From NCBI GenBank assembly GCA_964384205.1, contig CAYLKS010000012.1:1-56932 (forward strand): DNA of 56,932 nucleotides, read 5' to 3'. The notes under the pieces were generated by a model. That model was not told the origin of the DNA. It did no database searches and saw only the letters and a program-made list of their open reading frames with translations. The DNA is from CAYLKS01 sp964384205 [NCBI: uncultured bacterium] (lineage in GTDB: Bacteria; JAGOEH01). Below are positions 24,559-33,212 of the stretch, piece after piece. Every line of letters begins with the position of its first letter. The first letter of the stretch is position 1. A program made the translations under genes and the position numbers.

Positions 24559-25957
24559 CTTCTCTCCATTCTTCAATTTGTTCTTCTGTATAACCAAGAG
24601 CGGTTAATACTTGAGGAGTAAAAATTTTATTAACCAATTTCTCACCTAACCTATCCTTTAAAAATTCAAAAATATTATCAATATTCTCTGCTTTAGCTAT
24701 TTTGACAAGTTCAGTAGCTTTATCATATCCTAAAAGAGGAAGAAGTGCTGTAATCAGAGAATAACTTTTTTTCAAGCTATTTTCACAAATCTCTTTATTA
24801 GCTGTAATCCCTTTAATAAAATCAGCCAATTTCAAAGAAACTTTAATCAATAAATTCAAAGATTCAATCAAAGCAAATGAAAGTAATGGCAAAAATTCTA
24901 CTATTTGAAAAGAACCATTTGAACAAGCCATAAATATAATCTGATCATTACTCAACACCTTATAACCTATTTGCATAGCTGCTTCTAAAAGAACAGGATT
25001 TACCTTGCCCGGCATTATAGAAGAACCTGCTTGAAGTTCTGGTAAATTTATTTCTTTTAATAAATTCATCAACCGCAAATCATTTGCAATTTTAATTAAA
25101 TTATTAGCATAAGCCTTTAAAATTCCGGAAACCTCAACAAAACTATCAGCATTTGCAGTCTCTCCCATTAAATTTTCACCACGCGATAATCCAAGCCCTG
25201 TTAATTGACGAAGCTTTTCAATCACCAGAAAAATATATTCCTTAGGTACAGTGAGACCTGTACCAACTGCAGTTCCGCCAATATTTACAACTCTTAATCG
25301 TTCTTCACATTTAAATGTACGCCATCTATCTCTTGAAATAGCCTCAGCAAAAGCTGAAAATTCAGCACCTAAAGTTATTGGTACAGCCTCCTGAAGCTCT
25401 GTTCTACCAATTTTTAAAATATTAGAAAACTCCTTCTCCTTCTCTTGAAAAGCACCCTGTAACTCTGCTATACTTAAATTCAATTTTCTTAACAGATTAA
25501 TTGCAGCTATTTTTATAGCAGTAGGATATACATCATTTGTAGATTGATGCATATTAACATCATCTAATGGATGAACAATTGTATAATCTCCTTTCTGCCC
25601 ACCTAATCTTTCTATAGCCCTATTTGCAATAACCTCATTTATATTCATATTAGTAGAAGTGCCAGCACCTCCCTGCAATGGATCCACAGGAAATTCTTCT
25701 AAAAATTTACCTTCAATTATTTCATCTGTTGCCTGAATTATTGCTAAAGCCTTATTCTTTTCTAAATACCCAAGTTCATAATTAGATAAAGCTGCTGCCT
25801 TTTTTACATAAGCCAATGACTTTATCAATTCAAAATCTATTTTATAATTGGTAAAATCAAAATTTTCCATAGCTCTTCGGGTATGTATGCCATAATAAGC
25901 ATTAATAGGAACTTTATATTCTCCGATTAAATCCTTTTCTTTTCTATATTCAACCAT
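24542..25957 (-). CDS. aspA: Aspartate ammonia-lyase
   Basis: This 471-residue cytoplasmic enzyme deaminates aspartate to fumarate plus ammonium. Superfamily signatures are YYGIHTRRA, TSTNMNINEVIANRA, HPLDDVNMHQSTNDVYPTA, TELQEAVP and the flexible catalytic loop GSSIMPGKVNP. The opening GEYKVPINAYYGIHTRRAM and the length favour AspA over fumarase C. It starts the transcription unit that continues into hydF. This pairing recurs in hydrogenase-maturation operons and suggests that ammonium supply for the H-cluster bridging ligand matters, besides ordinary aspartate catabolism. It has its own promoter at 25988-26016. Confidence 0.93.
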   Translation of the reverse strand: MVEYRKEKDLIGEYKVPINAYYGIHTRRAMENFDFTNYKIDFELIKSLAYVKKAAALSNYELGYLEKNKALAIIQATDEIIEGKFLEEFPVDPLQGGAGTSTNMNINEVIANRAIERLGGQKGDYTIVHPLDDVNMHQSTNDVYPTAIKIAAINLLRKLNLSIAELQGAFQEKEKEFSNILKIGRTELQEAVPITLGAEFSAFAEAISRDRWRTFKCEERLRVVNIGGTAVGTGLTVPKEYIFLVIEKLRQLTGLGLSRGENLMGETANADSFVEVSGILKAYANNLIKIANDLRLMNLLKEINLPELQAGSSIMPGKVNPVLLEAAMQIGYKVLSNDQIIFMACSNGSFQIVEFLPLLSFALIESLNLLIKVSLKLADFIKGITANKEICENSLKKSYSLITALLPLLGYDKATELVKIAKAENIDNIFEFLKDRLGEKLVNKIFTPQVLTALGYTEEQIEEWREDAKDS

Positions 25958-25987
25958 AATAAATCCTATATATGATTCGTTTAAATA

Positions 25988-26016
25988 ATAATAAAAAACA
26001 AGAACTCAAATTGCAA
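25988..26016 (-). promoter_or_regulatory. Sigma70-type promoter of aspA-hydF
   Basis: On the minus strand TTGCAA (26016-26011), a 17-bp spacer, and TATTAT (25993-25988), 30 bases before the aspA ATG. The short leader carries AGGA. It lies in the only sizeable gap (about 100 bp) between the cell-envelope genes and aspA. Confidence 0.7.
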
Positions 26017-26059
26017 GAGAAAAAACAGATTTTACAATTTTTGGAAATAAAAACTACCT

Positions 26060-27289
26060 CTATCTATCTAAAGACTCTAATATATCTTTTAATTTATTCG
26101 CTATTATCTCTCTTGAATAATATTTTTCTATTACCTCATAATATCTATTATCTTTTTTAATTAAATCTTTATTATTCTTTAAATATAATATCTTTTCTGC
26201 TAATTTTTTATAATCTCCTGGAGGAGAATAAAAACCTATATTATATTTTTCGATAAAATCCTTTGTTTCTCCATCAAGACATGCAATAAAAGGTAAATTA
26301 CAAGCGCAATATTCAAACATTTTAACAGGTAAATGCCCTCTTGTCAATTCCAAATCTATTTTATTAACAAAACCAATATCGGCTGCAGATAACATCTCTG
26401 CTAATCTTTTTCTATAACTATTGTCTAAGAAAATCACATTATCTAAATTAAATTCATTAGCCAGATCCACTAATTCCTGTTTTAAATATCCATGCCCCAT
26501 AATAATAAACTGAATATCCGATTGATTTTTTAGTAAATTAGCAGCTTCAATCAAAATTTGCATATCATCCATAATACTTAAACTACCTGTATATAACACA
26601 ATAAATTTATCTTTATTCCAACCTAACTTTTCTCTTAAACTATTTTTATCCCCTCGATTATAAAAATAATCAAGATCCGCTCCATTGGATAATACAAAAA
26701 TCTTTTGAGAATTTAATCTTATCTTTTTCAAGATTCTATGCTTTAATGTATTAGTAACTGTAAAAATACAATCTGCATATTTATAAACAAGCTTTTCAAT
26801 CTTATATAAAATCTTTATCAATAATTTATTCTTCAAATAACCAGGCTCAATAGCTGTATCCGGGTGCAAATCTCTTATATCAACAATTATCTTAGGTCTT
26901 GTATGAAATATTTTCATCCAAAATAAATTAAATAATAAAACAAAAGGAGGAGAACTTATAATCAAAAAATCATGCCCTCTAAATTTTATAACATAGAAAA
27001 AAGAACTAAAAAAGAACGAAATTTCATTTAAAACTCTTGTAATAAAATTTCCTTTTGGTGAAGAATAACAATATAATCTATGTATTTTTACATTGTCATG
27101 CTCTTCAATAGAAATAAATTTTCCTTTATATTTCTCATCAATAATACCAGCAGGATAATTAGGAAACTCCGTTATAACATCTATTTTATAATTTTTATTT
27201 TTTGAAAGAAATTTTACAAAAGACGTTATTCTAAGCGAACCAGCTCCAATTACAGGTTCATAAAACCTTGTAAGAAAAGCAATTTTCAT
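26060..27289 (-). CDS. Group 1 (GT4-type) glycosyltransferase
   Basis: This 409-residue GT-B glycosyltransferase probably builds a surface polysaccharide from nucleotide sugars. The N-terminal acceptor domain opens with FLTRFYEPVIGAGSLR and KIDVITEFPNYPAG, as in WbuB-like enzymes. The donor domain has LYTGSLSIMDDMQ, HGYLKQELVDLA, and the C-terminal region around LPVKMFEYCACNLPFIA, corresponding to the usual E-x7-E sugar-nucleotide motif region. The hydrophobic stretch around residues 90-120 may be a membrane-associating helix. It follows mraY by six bases and its ribosome site lies in the mraY tail, so it is co-transcribed with murG and mraY. The sugar specificity is unknown. Confidence 0.85.
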   Translation of the reverse strand: MKIAFLTRFYEPVIGAGSLRITSFVKFLSKNKNYKIDVITEFPNYPAGIIDEKYKGKFISIEEHDNVKIHRLYCYSSPKGNFITRVLNEISFFFSSFFYVIKFRGHDFLIISSPPFVLLFNLFWMKIFHTRPKIIVDIRDLHPDTAIEPGYLKNKLLIKILYKIEKLVYKYADCIFTVTNTLKHRILKKIRLNSQKIFVLSNGADLDYFYNRGDKNSLREKLGWNKDKFIVLYTGSLSIMDDMQILIEAANLLKNQSDIQFIIMGHGYLKQELVDLANEFNLDNVIFLDNSYRKRLAEMLSAADIGFVNKIDLELTRGHLPVKMFEYCACNLPFIACLDGETKDFIEKYNIGFYSPPGDYKKLAEKILYLKNNKDLIKKDNRYYEVIEKYYSREIIANKLKDILESLDR

Positions 27290-27295
27290 TAATAA

Positions 27296-28402
27296 CTACC
27301 TGATCTTAATTGTAATTAATGCAATAAAAGCACAAAGTAATGCCAAAATCCAAAATCTTATAACAGTTTTAGGCTCCGCAATACCACGATGTGTAAAAGA
27401 ATGATGAATTGGTGCTCTATAAAAAATCCTTCTACCAATGTTATTTCCAACCTTCTCCTGCAAAAATGAAGATAAAATTTCAAATACAAAAATAGCACCT
27501 GCAATTAAAAACAAAAACTCCTGCTTTGTAAAAAATAATGTTACAGATATGACAGCACCTATACTCAATGAACCAGTATCACCCATAAAAATTTCAGCCG
27601 GGTACGAATTATACCATAAAAAACCAAGTAAACTACCTATAACAGCTCCTAATACAATAGTTTGCTCGCCAAGTCCTGGAATATAATAAAATAAATAATG
27701 AGATGCTAAAATCCTATTACCAATAATATAAGAAAAAACTCCATAAACACCAATTGTCATGCCGGCAGTGCCACTTAATAAACCATCCATTCCATCAGTT
27801 ATATTAATACTATTAACAACTGAAAAAAAGACAAAAATAATAAATATTAAATACCCCCAAAATCCCATATCCAAAACAGAATATTTATAAAAAGGCACAA
27901 AAATATCTGTTCTAATATTATAAGGAAGTGGCGATAATGGTGATGCCATAAAAATTGCAAAGGGAATAATAAAAATTAACATTAAAAATGTTTTCATTTT
28001 TTGACTTAACCCTAATAAAGAAGTCTTATATTTAATTTTCTGCCAATCATCTACTAAACCAATAAAAGCAAAATAAAATAAAGCAATTATTGATATTATA
28101 ACAAAGATATTTGATAAGTGAGACCATAATAATATTGATAAAAAAGTGCTTAGAACAATTAAAATACCGCCTGATGTAGGAGTTCCTGCTTTTGATGATG
28201 TATCTATGGAACCTCTTATATTCGAGGTATCTCTAAAACGGTATCTATACAAAAAAACAATAAATCTAAAACCAAGCAATAATGTAATCAACAATGAGGT
28301 TGCCATTGCCATAATAGTACGAAATGTAATATAAGAAAATAATCTTAAAAAACCTAAATTAATTCCCCACTCTTTTAACAAATCAATAAATATTGCAATC
28401 AT
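27296..28402 (-). CDS. mraY: Phospho-N-acetylmuramoyl-pentapeptide transferase
   Basis: This 368-residue membrane enzyme makes lipid I from UDP-MurNAc-pentapeptide and undecaprenyl phosphate. About ten membrane helices are visible. Conserved cytoplasmic motifs are SKAGTPTSGGIL, the Asp pair in GLVDDWQKIK, NITDGMDGLLSGT, FMGDTGSLSIGA and APIHHSFTHRG. The length is normal. It follows the murG fusion gene by two bases and precedes a glycosyltransferase. The rest of the usual dcw cluster (murF, murD, ftsW, murC) is absent here, so the cluster is broken up in this organism. Confidence 0.95.
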   Translation of the reverse strand: MIAIFIDLLKEWGINLGFLRLFSYITFRTIMAMATSLLITLLLGFRFIVFLYRYRFRDTSNIRGSIDTSSKAGTPTSGGILIVLSTFLSILLWSHLSNIFVIISIIALFYFAFIGLVDDWQKIKYKTSLLGLSQKMKTFLMLIFIIPFAIFMASPLSPLPYNIRTDIFVPFYKYSVLDMGFWGYLIFIIFVFFSVVNSINITDGMDGLLSGTAGMTIGVYGVFSYIIGNRILASHYLFYYIPGLGEQTIVLGAVIGSLLGFLWYNSYPAEIFMGDTGSLSIGAVISVTLFFTKQEFLFLIAGAIFVFEILSSFLQEKVGNNIGRRIFYRAPIHHSFTHRGIAEPKTVIRFWILALLCAFIALITIKIR

Positions 28403-28404
28403 TT

Positions 28405-30351
28405 CTAAATGTCCTCAAATATTGAAATTAATCTTTTATATTTATCTCTTATTTTAAACATAGGCTCAAAACTTGATGTAGTTATTAAAGTGTCTTTAAC
28501 AGCCAACTTCAATAAATTCAAATCAGCAAAAATACCCATCTGATAAGCATAATAAATAGAATCCAAAATTGATTCTCTTATACGAATATTTGACGAATAT
28601 TTATACTTCGAAATTATCTTAAAAAATTCAGAATTGGAAACTAAAAATGGCAATATTTTAATAGCAACAGATTTTACCTCAAATGATTCTCTCTTAGATA
28701 AAAAATATAAAACTTTTTCTTTTATAAAATCTTCTCTTCTTATTAAATAAATATGTTTCATGCAAAAATTTAAACATTCACGCTTTACTTCAAAATAAGA
28801 ATCTTCCAATCCTTTTTTTATCAAAGAAAAATCTATTTCTTTCAAAGAATCTAATTTTGAATAGGCAATAAACAAATTTCTCCTCTGAAATCCCTTTAAT
28901 TCATCATATTTTTTAGCAAAATATTGCAAAATATCTTCCCTATTTAAAGCTCCTGCAAGTTTAATTGCTTTATTTTGTAAAGTCCAATTATCAGAATTCA
29001 AATAATCATTCATCTTATCAGTATAATATTTAAAAAAAACATTTCCAGGATTAATGTTTCTTATCTCTATAAGATAATTCACCAAAGAATCAAAATTTAA
29101 TTGATATTTCACAAAATCAGGCATAATAACCTGACTAACATATTCTATTTTATCCGGGTCATCAAATAAAAAATAAATAGTTTCTAAAAACTTCTTTTCA
29201 TAATCTTTATAATAAAACTTTTTTATATTTGACTTAAGATTTATCCTTAATTCTGAATTAGTCAATATATTTCTAACATTATCAACAATTTCATTATAAT
29301 CAACAACTATCTTACCATTTTGTTTCTTCTCAAGACACACAATAGCAGCATTATTTTGTGCCAGAGAAATGGCATTATAAAACTGATGTTCTCCAGATAA
29401 ACCTATCTTCGGAATAAGAATAGATGGCTTGCCTAAAAATGCCAATTCCGCTATAGCACCGGCTCCAGCTCTGGTAATAATTATATCAGCAATAGATTGA
29501 ATTTTAAATAACTCATTGCAATAATCAAAAATTAAACCGCAATATTTATCATTATAATAAACTTTATTGTCCGCTTGGGAAAACTTAAATCCTAATGCTT
29601 CAAAATTAGAAATAACCTCATCAAAAGGCTTATATTGTTCTCTATTTTTACCAGAAATATGAATAAAAAATAAATCTTCTTTCAATAAATTATAATAAAC
29701 ATTATGGATCATGTCATTTATACTTTTTGCACCAAGAGAACCTCCGTAACTCAAAATAATATTTTTTTCAATTGGAATATTATACTTATTTTTAATCTCA
29801 GCTAAATTTACTTTTCTATTATAATCCGATCTAAAAATATACCCTGTATAAACACATTTATTACTCCATAAAAAAAATGTAGAATCATGAAAACTAACAA
29901 AAACAACATCCGTAAAAATAGATGCAAATTTATTAAATATACCTGGTACTAAATTCTGCTCCTGTAAAACAATTTTAATATTAAAAAAAATTTTGCAAAA
30001 AAAAGCCGCAAAAACTAAAGGCGCAGAAACATACCCCCCTGTGGCAATCACAATATCCGGTTTAAATCTAAAAATCAATACCAATGCTTTTATAAAACTA
30101 TTAAACATCAAAAAGAAAGAGACAAATCTTCTCTTATTAGAAACTCCAGCAAAAGGAACTGATTTCAAAGAATAAAAAGGAATTCCTTTTTGAGGAACAA
30201 TACTACCTTCTAACTTATCTTTATTTCCAACATATAAAACATCTTCAATTAAATCATGCCTTTTTAAAATATCATAAATAGCAAGTGCAGGATAAATATG
30301 CCCACCGGAACCACCCCCAGTAAGCAAAAGCCTAAACTTCTTTTTTTTCAT
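28405..30351 (-). CDS. murG: MurG glycosyltransferase fused to a C-terminal HEAT-like helical domain
   Basis: This 648-residue protein contains MurG, which adds GlcNAc to lipid I to form lipid II at the inner membrane. The MurG part (about residues 1-392) has LTGGGSGGHIYPALAI, QEQNLVPGIFNK, SYGGSLGAKSIND, the donor site RAGAGAIAELAFLGKPSILIP, and GEHQFYNA. A normal MurG ends there. Here about 250 further residues continue in frame as repeated amphipathic helices with HEAT/armadillo character: WTLQNKAIKLAGALNREDI, DSYFEVKRECLNFCMKHI, FEVKSVAIKILPFLV, IRIRESILDSIYYAYQM. No stop or ribosome site separates the parts. The tail is probably a docking surface. The gene overlaps panC by one base (TAATG). 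Confidence 0.9.
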   Translation of the reverse strand: MKKKKFRLLLTGGGSGGHIYPALAIYDILKRHDLIEDVLYVGNKDKLEGSIVPQKGIPFYSLKSVPFAGVSNKRRFVSFFLMFNSFIKALVLIFRFKPDIVIATGGYVSAPLVFAAFFCKIFFNIKIVLQEQNLVPGIFNKFASIFTDVVFVSFHDSTFFLWSNKCVYTGYIFRSDYNRKVNLAEIKNKYNIPIEKNIILSYGGSLGAKSINDMIHNVYYNLLKEDLFFIHISGKNREQYKPFDEVISNFEALGFKFSQADNKVYYNDKYCGLIFDYCNELFKIQSIADIIITRAGAGAIAELAFLGKPSILIPKIGLSGEHQFYNAISLAQNNAAIVCLEKKQNGKIVVDYNEIVDNVRNILTNSELRINLKSNIKKFYYKDYEKKFLETIYFLFDDPDKIEYVSQVIMPDFVKYQLNFDSLVNYLIEIRNINPGNVFFKYYTDKMNDYLNSDNWTLQNKAIKLAGALNREDILQYFAKKYDELKGFQRRNLFIAYSKLDSLKEIDFSLIKKGLEDSYFEVKRECLNFCMKHIYLIRREDFIKEKVLYFLSKRESFEVKSVAIKILPFLVSNSEFFKIISKYKYSSNIRIRESILDSIYYAYQMGIFADLNLLKLAVKDTLITTSSFEPMFKIRDKYKRLISIFEDI

Positions 30352-31190
30352 TATTTTTCTAATATATTATCAATTAATCTGGTTTTTCCTAAAAATATCG
30401 CTCCTGCTAATAAAATTGGTTTACGGTATTTATCTAACTTTTCCAAAGTATTAGCATCCACAAATTCAATATAATCAACTTTCACACCAGCCAATCCCTC
30501 AAGTTCTCCTATAATCCAGGATTTTATTTCCATCAAATTACCACTTTCCCGCGCTTTTTCCATACCAATTTGCAAAGTTTTATAAAAATTTGGTGCTATC
30601 TTTCTTTCTTCCTCCGACAAATACGCGTTCCGTGAACTCATTGCAAGACCATCATGTTCTCTCACTATAGGGCAAACCTCTATCTCCAAAGGGAAATTTA
30701 AATCATTAACCATTCTTTTAATAACCAAAGCTTGCTGATAATCCTTCTGCCCAAAAAAAGCTATATCTGGCAATACTATATTAAAAAGCTTTGCAACAAC
30801 TGTTGTAACACCTCTAAAATGTCCAGGCCTTGATTTACCACATAATAAATCTGTCAAATTAACCACTTCAACATAAGTCTGAAAACCTTCAGGATACATA
30901 ATACTATCATCAGGATAAAATAAATAATCAACTTCTAAATCTTGTAATAATTTCTCATCCCTTTCAATATCTCTTGGATATTTATCAAGATCTTCGTTAG
31001 GACCAAATTGTATTGGATTAACATAAATACTAACAACTGTTATATCTGCTTTCTTCTTTGACTGCTGAACAAGACTTAAATGCCCTTCATGAAGATATCC
31101 CATAGTAGGAACAAAACCTATCTTCTTACCTTCTAATTTATCTTTTTTTATCCTATTTCGTAAAGATATTATATCTCTGAATATTTCCAT
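30351..31190 (-). CDS. panC: Pantothenate synthetase
   Basis: This 279-residue cytoplasmic enzyme ligates pantoate and beta-alanine with ATP to give pantothenate. Signature motifs are FVPTMGYLHEGHLSLV (adenylate HxGH-type site), SIYVNPIQFGPNEDLDKYPR, GKSRPGHFRGVTTVVAKLF, AFFGQKDYQQ and DGLAMSSRNAYLS. The length is normal. It is the third pantothenate gene of the run, six bases downstream of panD, with AAGGG before the ATG. Confidence 0.96.
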   Translation of the reverse strand: MEIFRDIISLRNRIKKDKLEGKKIGFVPTMGYLHEGHLSLVQQSKKKADITVVSIYVNPIQFGPNEDLDKYPRDIERDEKLLQDLEVDYLFYPDDSIMYPEGFQTYVEVVNLTDLLCGKSRPGHFRGVTTVVAKLFNIVLPDIAFFGQKDYQQALVIKRMVNDLNFPLEIEVCPIVREHDGLAMSSRNAYLSEEERKIAPNFYKTLQIGMEKARESGNLMEIKSWIIGELEGLAGVKVDYIEFVDANTLEKLDKYRKPILLAGAIFLGKTRLIDNILEK

Positions 31191-31196
31191 AAATTA

Positions 31197-31559
31197 TCAG
31201 CCCTTTTTTATATCAATTATTTTATTCTTATCATCAACAAAAACAACTGTATATTTATGTTTTTCAATTTCTGAATCATTTAAATATGCATAACCTGTAA
31301 TAATTATTTGATCTCCTTTTTGCACTTTACGAGCCGCTGCTCCATTCAATACAATACTACCAGAACCAGCCTTCCCCTCAATAATATAAGTAGAAAATCG
31401 TTCTCCATTGGTTATATTATAAATTTCCACATATTCACCATTCTTCAGCCCACTGGCTTTTAATAAATCTACATCTATTTCAATACTTCCCATATACATT
31501 AATTTTGCACCTGTTACAGTGGCTTTATGAATTTTTGCTAATAAAAATTTTCTCAACAT
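31197..31559 (-). CDS. panD: Aspartate 1-decarboxylase (pyruvoyl enzyme)
   Basis: This protein of about 120 residues makes beta-alanine from aspartate. The proenzyme cleaves itself at a Gly-Ser bond to form the pyruvoyl group; that bond is visible in YMGSIEIDVDLL (Ser at about residue 25). Also seen are the opening MLRKFLLAKIHKATVTGA and the GxxxxNGAAAR-type stretch IVLNGAAARKVQKGDQII. I start at the ATG 31559, because GGAG lies seven bases before it; an in-frame TTG just upstream is less likely. The pathway neighbours panB and panC are on either side. Confidence 0.95.
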   Translation of the reverse strand: MLRKFLLAKIHKATVTGAKLMYMGSIEIDVDLLKASGLKNGEYVEIYNITNGERFSTYIIEGKAGSGSIVLNGAAARKVQKGDQIIITGYAYLNDSEIEKHKYTVVFVDDKNKIIDIKKG

Positions 31560-31588
31560 CAATGAACTCCTATTGCTTAATAAGTTAC

Positions 31589-32380
31589 TTAATAATTATC
31601 TTTATCTGGAAAAACTCCATTTTCAACATCTAATTTATATGCCCTTATAGCATTTAAAATCTTATCTTCAAAATTATCATACCTTTTTACAAATTTAGGT
31701 TTAAATCTCAAATCAATACCTAAAATATCATGTAAAACCAAAACCTGACCATCTGTATAAGGCCCAGCTCCAATGCCTATAACAGGTATTTCCAATTTTT
31801 CTGTAATCTTTTTACCAAGTGTATAAGATATGTTTTCTAATACCAAAGAAAAACATCCTGCTTCCTGTAATGCTAATGCGTCATTAAATATTCTTGCTGC
31901 ATCTTTCTCTTTTTTACCTTGTTTTCTATAGCCGCCTAACATATTTATGGATTGCGGAGTCAATCCCAGATGTCCCATAACAGGTATTCCAATTTCAACT
32001 AATCTTCTAATTAATTCTAAATTATGCTCATTACAAGTTTCTATCTTGACGGCATCCGCTCCTGTTTTTTGCATAATAAGGCCCGCATTCTCAATGGCTT
32101 TTTCAATACTCACCTGATAAGTTAAAAAAGGCATATCAATAACAATAAAAGGTTTTTCAACAGCTCTTACAACAGCTGCTCCATGATTAATTACCATATC
32201 AAGAGAAACAGGTAATGTTGTATCATAACCATATAACACATTCCCCATAGAATCGCCAACTAAAATTATATCAATATCTGCCATATCTGCTATTCTTGCA
32301 AAATAATATTCATATAAAGAAAGCATTACAATCTTTTTATTACCTTTTAGTGAAATTATATCATTAATTGTTTTTTTCAT
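31589..32380 (-). CDS. panB: 3-methyl-2-oxobutanoate hydroxymethyltransferase
   Basis: This 263-residue TIM-barrel enzyme transfers a hydroxymethyl group from methylene-tetrahydrofolate to 2-oxoisovalerate, giving ketopantoate. Motifs are ILVGDSMGNVLYGYDTTLPVS (metal-binding Asp), FVIDMPFLTYQ, DAVKIE, GHLGLTPQS and VIGIGAGPYTDGQVLVLHD. It overlaps coaW by 17 bases and has GGGAA upstream. The ketopantoate reductase needed next in the pathway is not in the window. Confidence 0.96.
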   Translation of the reverse strand: MKKTINDIISLKGNKKIVMLSLYEYYFARIADMADIDIILVGDSMGNVLYGYDTTLPVSLDMVINHGAAVVRAVEKPFIVIDMPFLTYQVSIEKAIENAGLIMQKTGADAVKIETCNEHNLELIRRLVEIGIPVMGHLGLTPQSINMLGGYRKQGKKEKDAARIFNDALALQEAGCFSLVLENISYTLGKKITEKLEIPVIGIGAGPYTDGQVLVLHDILGIDLRFKPKFVKRYDNFEDKILNAIRAYKLDVENGVFPDKDNY

Positions 32381-33212
32381 TTTGCAATTCCCATTTATTA
32401 AATTTATTGAAATATATAGCTCCTATTGCTGTACCAAAACTTGGATTTAAAGGAACAACCGGAGTTATTGGTTTTTCCAACATACTAATCCGCCTAATTA
32501 AAATATCAGAAAATATCCTATTTTCAAGAGGAGTACCAATAAAAATTATCTTATCAACCAATTCTGCTCTTGCAGTAATAACCGCTAAATTTGCAATCTC
32601 TGTTGCAACCATATTAACAATTCCAAAACTAATAGATTCTTTCGAACTATTACTCTTCAAATTACCCAAATGAGAAGCTGTTGCGTCTGATGGAACAATT
32701 CCTATACCGCTCCCCACAATATCGCCCACTGTAATATCAATCTTACTATTCTGCCCTTTTTGTGCAAATTCAAACAATAAATTAACATCTGCCCCATCAA
32801 ATAAAAAACGTGTAAACCCAAGCAACGTACCACCACCAATACCCGTTCCACCAATATGCCTATATTCATTATATTTAAAACTTACCATAGCAGTACCTGT
32901 TCCAATACTAACCACCAGAAACCTTTTATCAAAAGGATAAAAATAATATCCACCATACGCTATTGCTGCTAATTCATTAACAATATTTACAGGAAAATCA
33001 AACTCCTCTTTTTTAATATAATTAGATTTTCCACCAGTTATAAAAAGTTCTATCTCATTAGAATCACACATTTCATAAATAAATTTTTTTATCAAATCGC
33101 TATTAATATTCTGAAAATCATTTATAAATATTCTTTTTTCTTTTAAAGTAAAATTTTCAAAAACAACTATTTTAATATTACTACATCCTAAATCTATACC
33201 AATATAATACAT
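32364..33212 (-). CDS. coaW: Type II pantothenate kinase
   Basis: This 282-residue ASKHA-fold kinase phosphorylates pantothenate, the first step from pantothenate to CoA. The phosphate-1 loop is YIGIDLGCSNIKIVVF. GTGTAMVSF and HIGGTGIGGGTLLGF form the glycine-rich core; the catalytic Glu region is in FPVNIVNELAAIAYG. FDGADVNLLFE and VGDIVGSGIGIVPSDATASHLGN are typical of the type II (staphylococcal CoaW, eukaryotic-like) family rather than CoaA or CoaX. Unlike CoaA, bacterial type II kinases are often insensitive to CoA feedback. Its start is immediately next to the stop of the regulator gene upstream and it overlaps panB downstream. Confidence 0.9.
   Translation of the reverse strand: MYYIGIDLGCSNIKIVVFENFTLKEKRIFINDFQNINSDLIKKFIYEMCDSNEIELFITGGKSNYIKKEEFDFPVNIVNELAAIAYGGYYFYPFDKRFLVVSIGTGTAMVSFKYNEYRHIGGTGIGGGTLLGFTRFLFDGADVNLLFEFAQKGQNSKIDITVGDIVGSGIGIVPSDATASHLGNLKSNSSKESISFGIVNMVATEIANLAVITARAELVDKIIFIGTPLENRIFSDILIRRISMLEKPITPVVPLNPSFGTAIGAIYFNKFNKWELQNEKNN

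Noticed and set aside
25972-26160. Plus-strand ORF over the aspA promoter and the glycosyltransferase end
   Set aside because: It is low-complexity, has no ribosome site, and overlaps well-supported features on the minus strand.
28405-29170. HEAT-like region as a separate gene after murG
   Set aside because: No stop, ATG with a Shine-Dalgarno, or frame change lies at the domain boundary. The reading frame is continuous.
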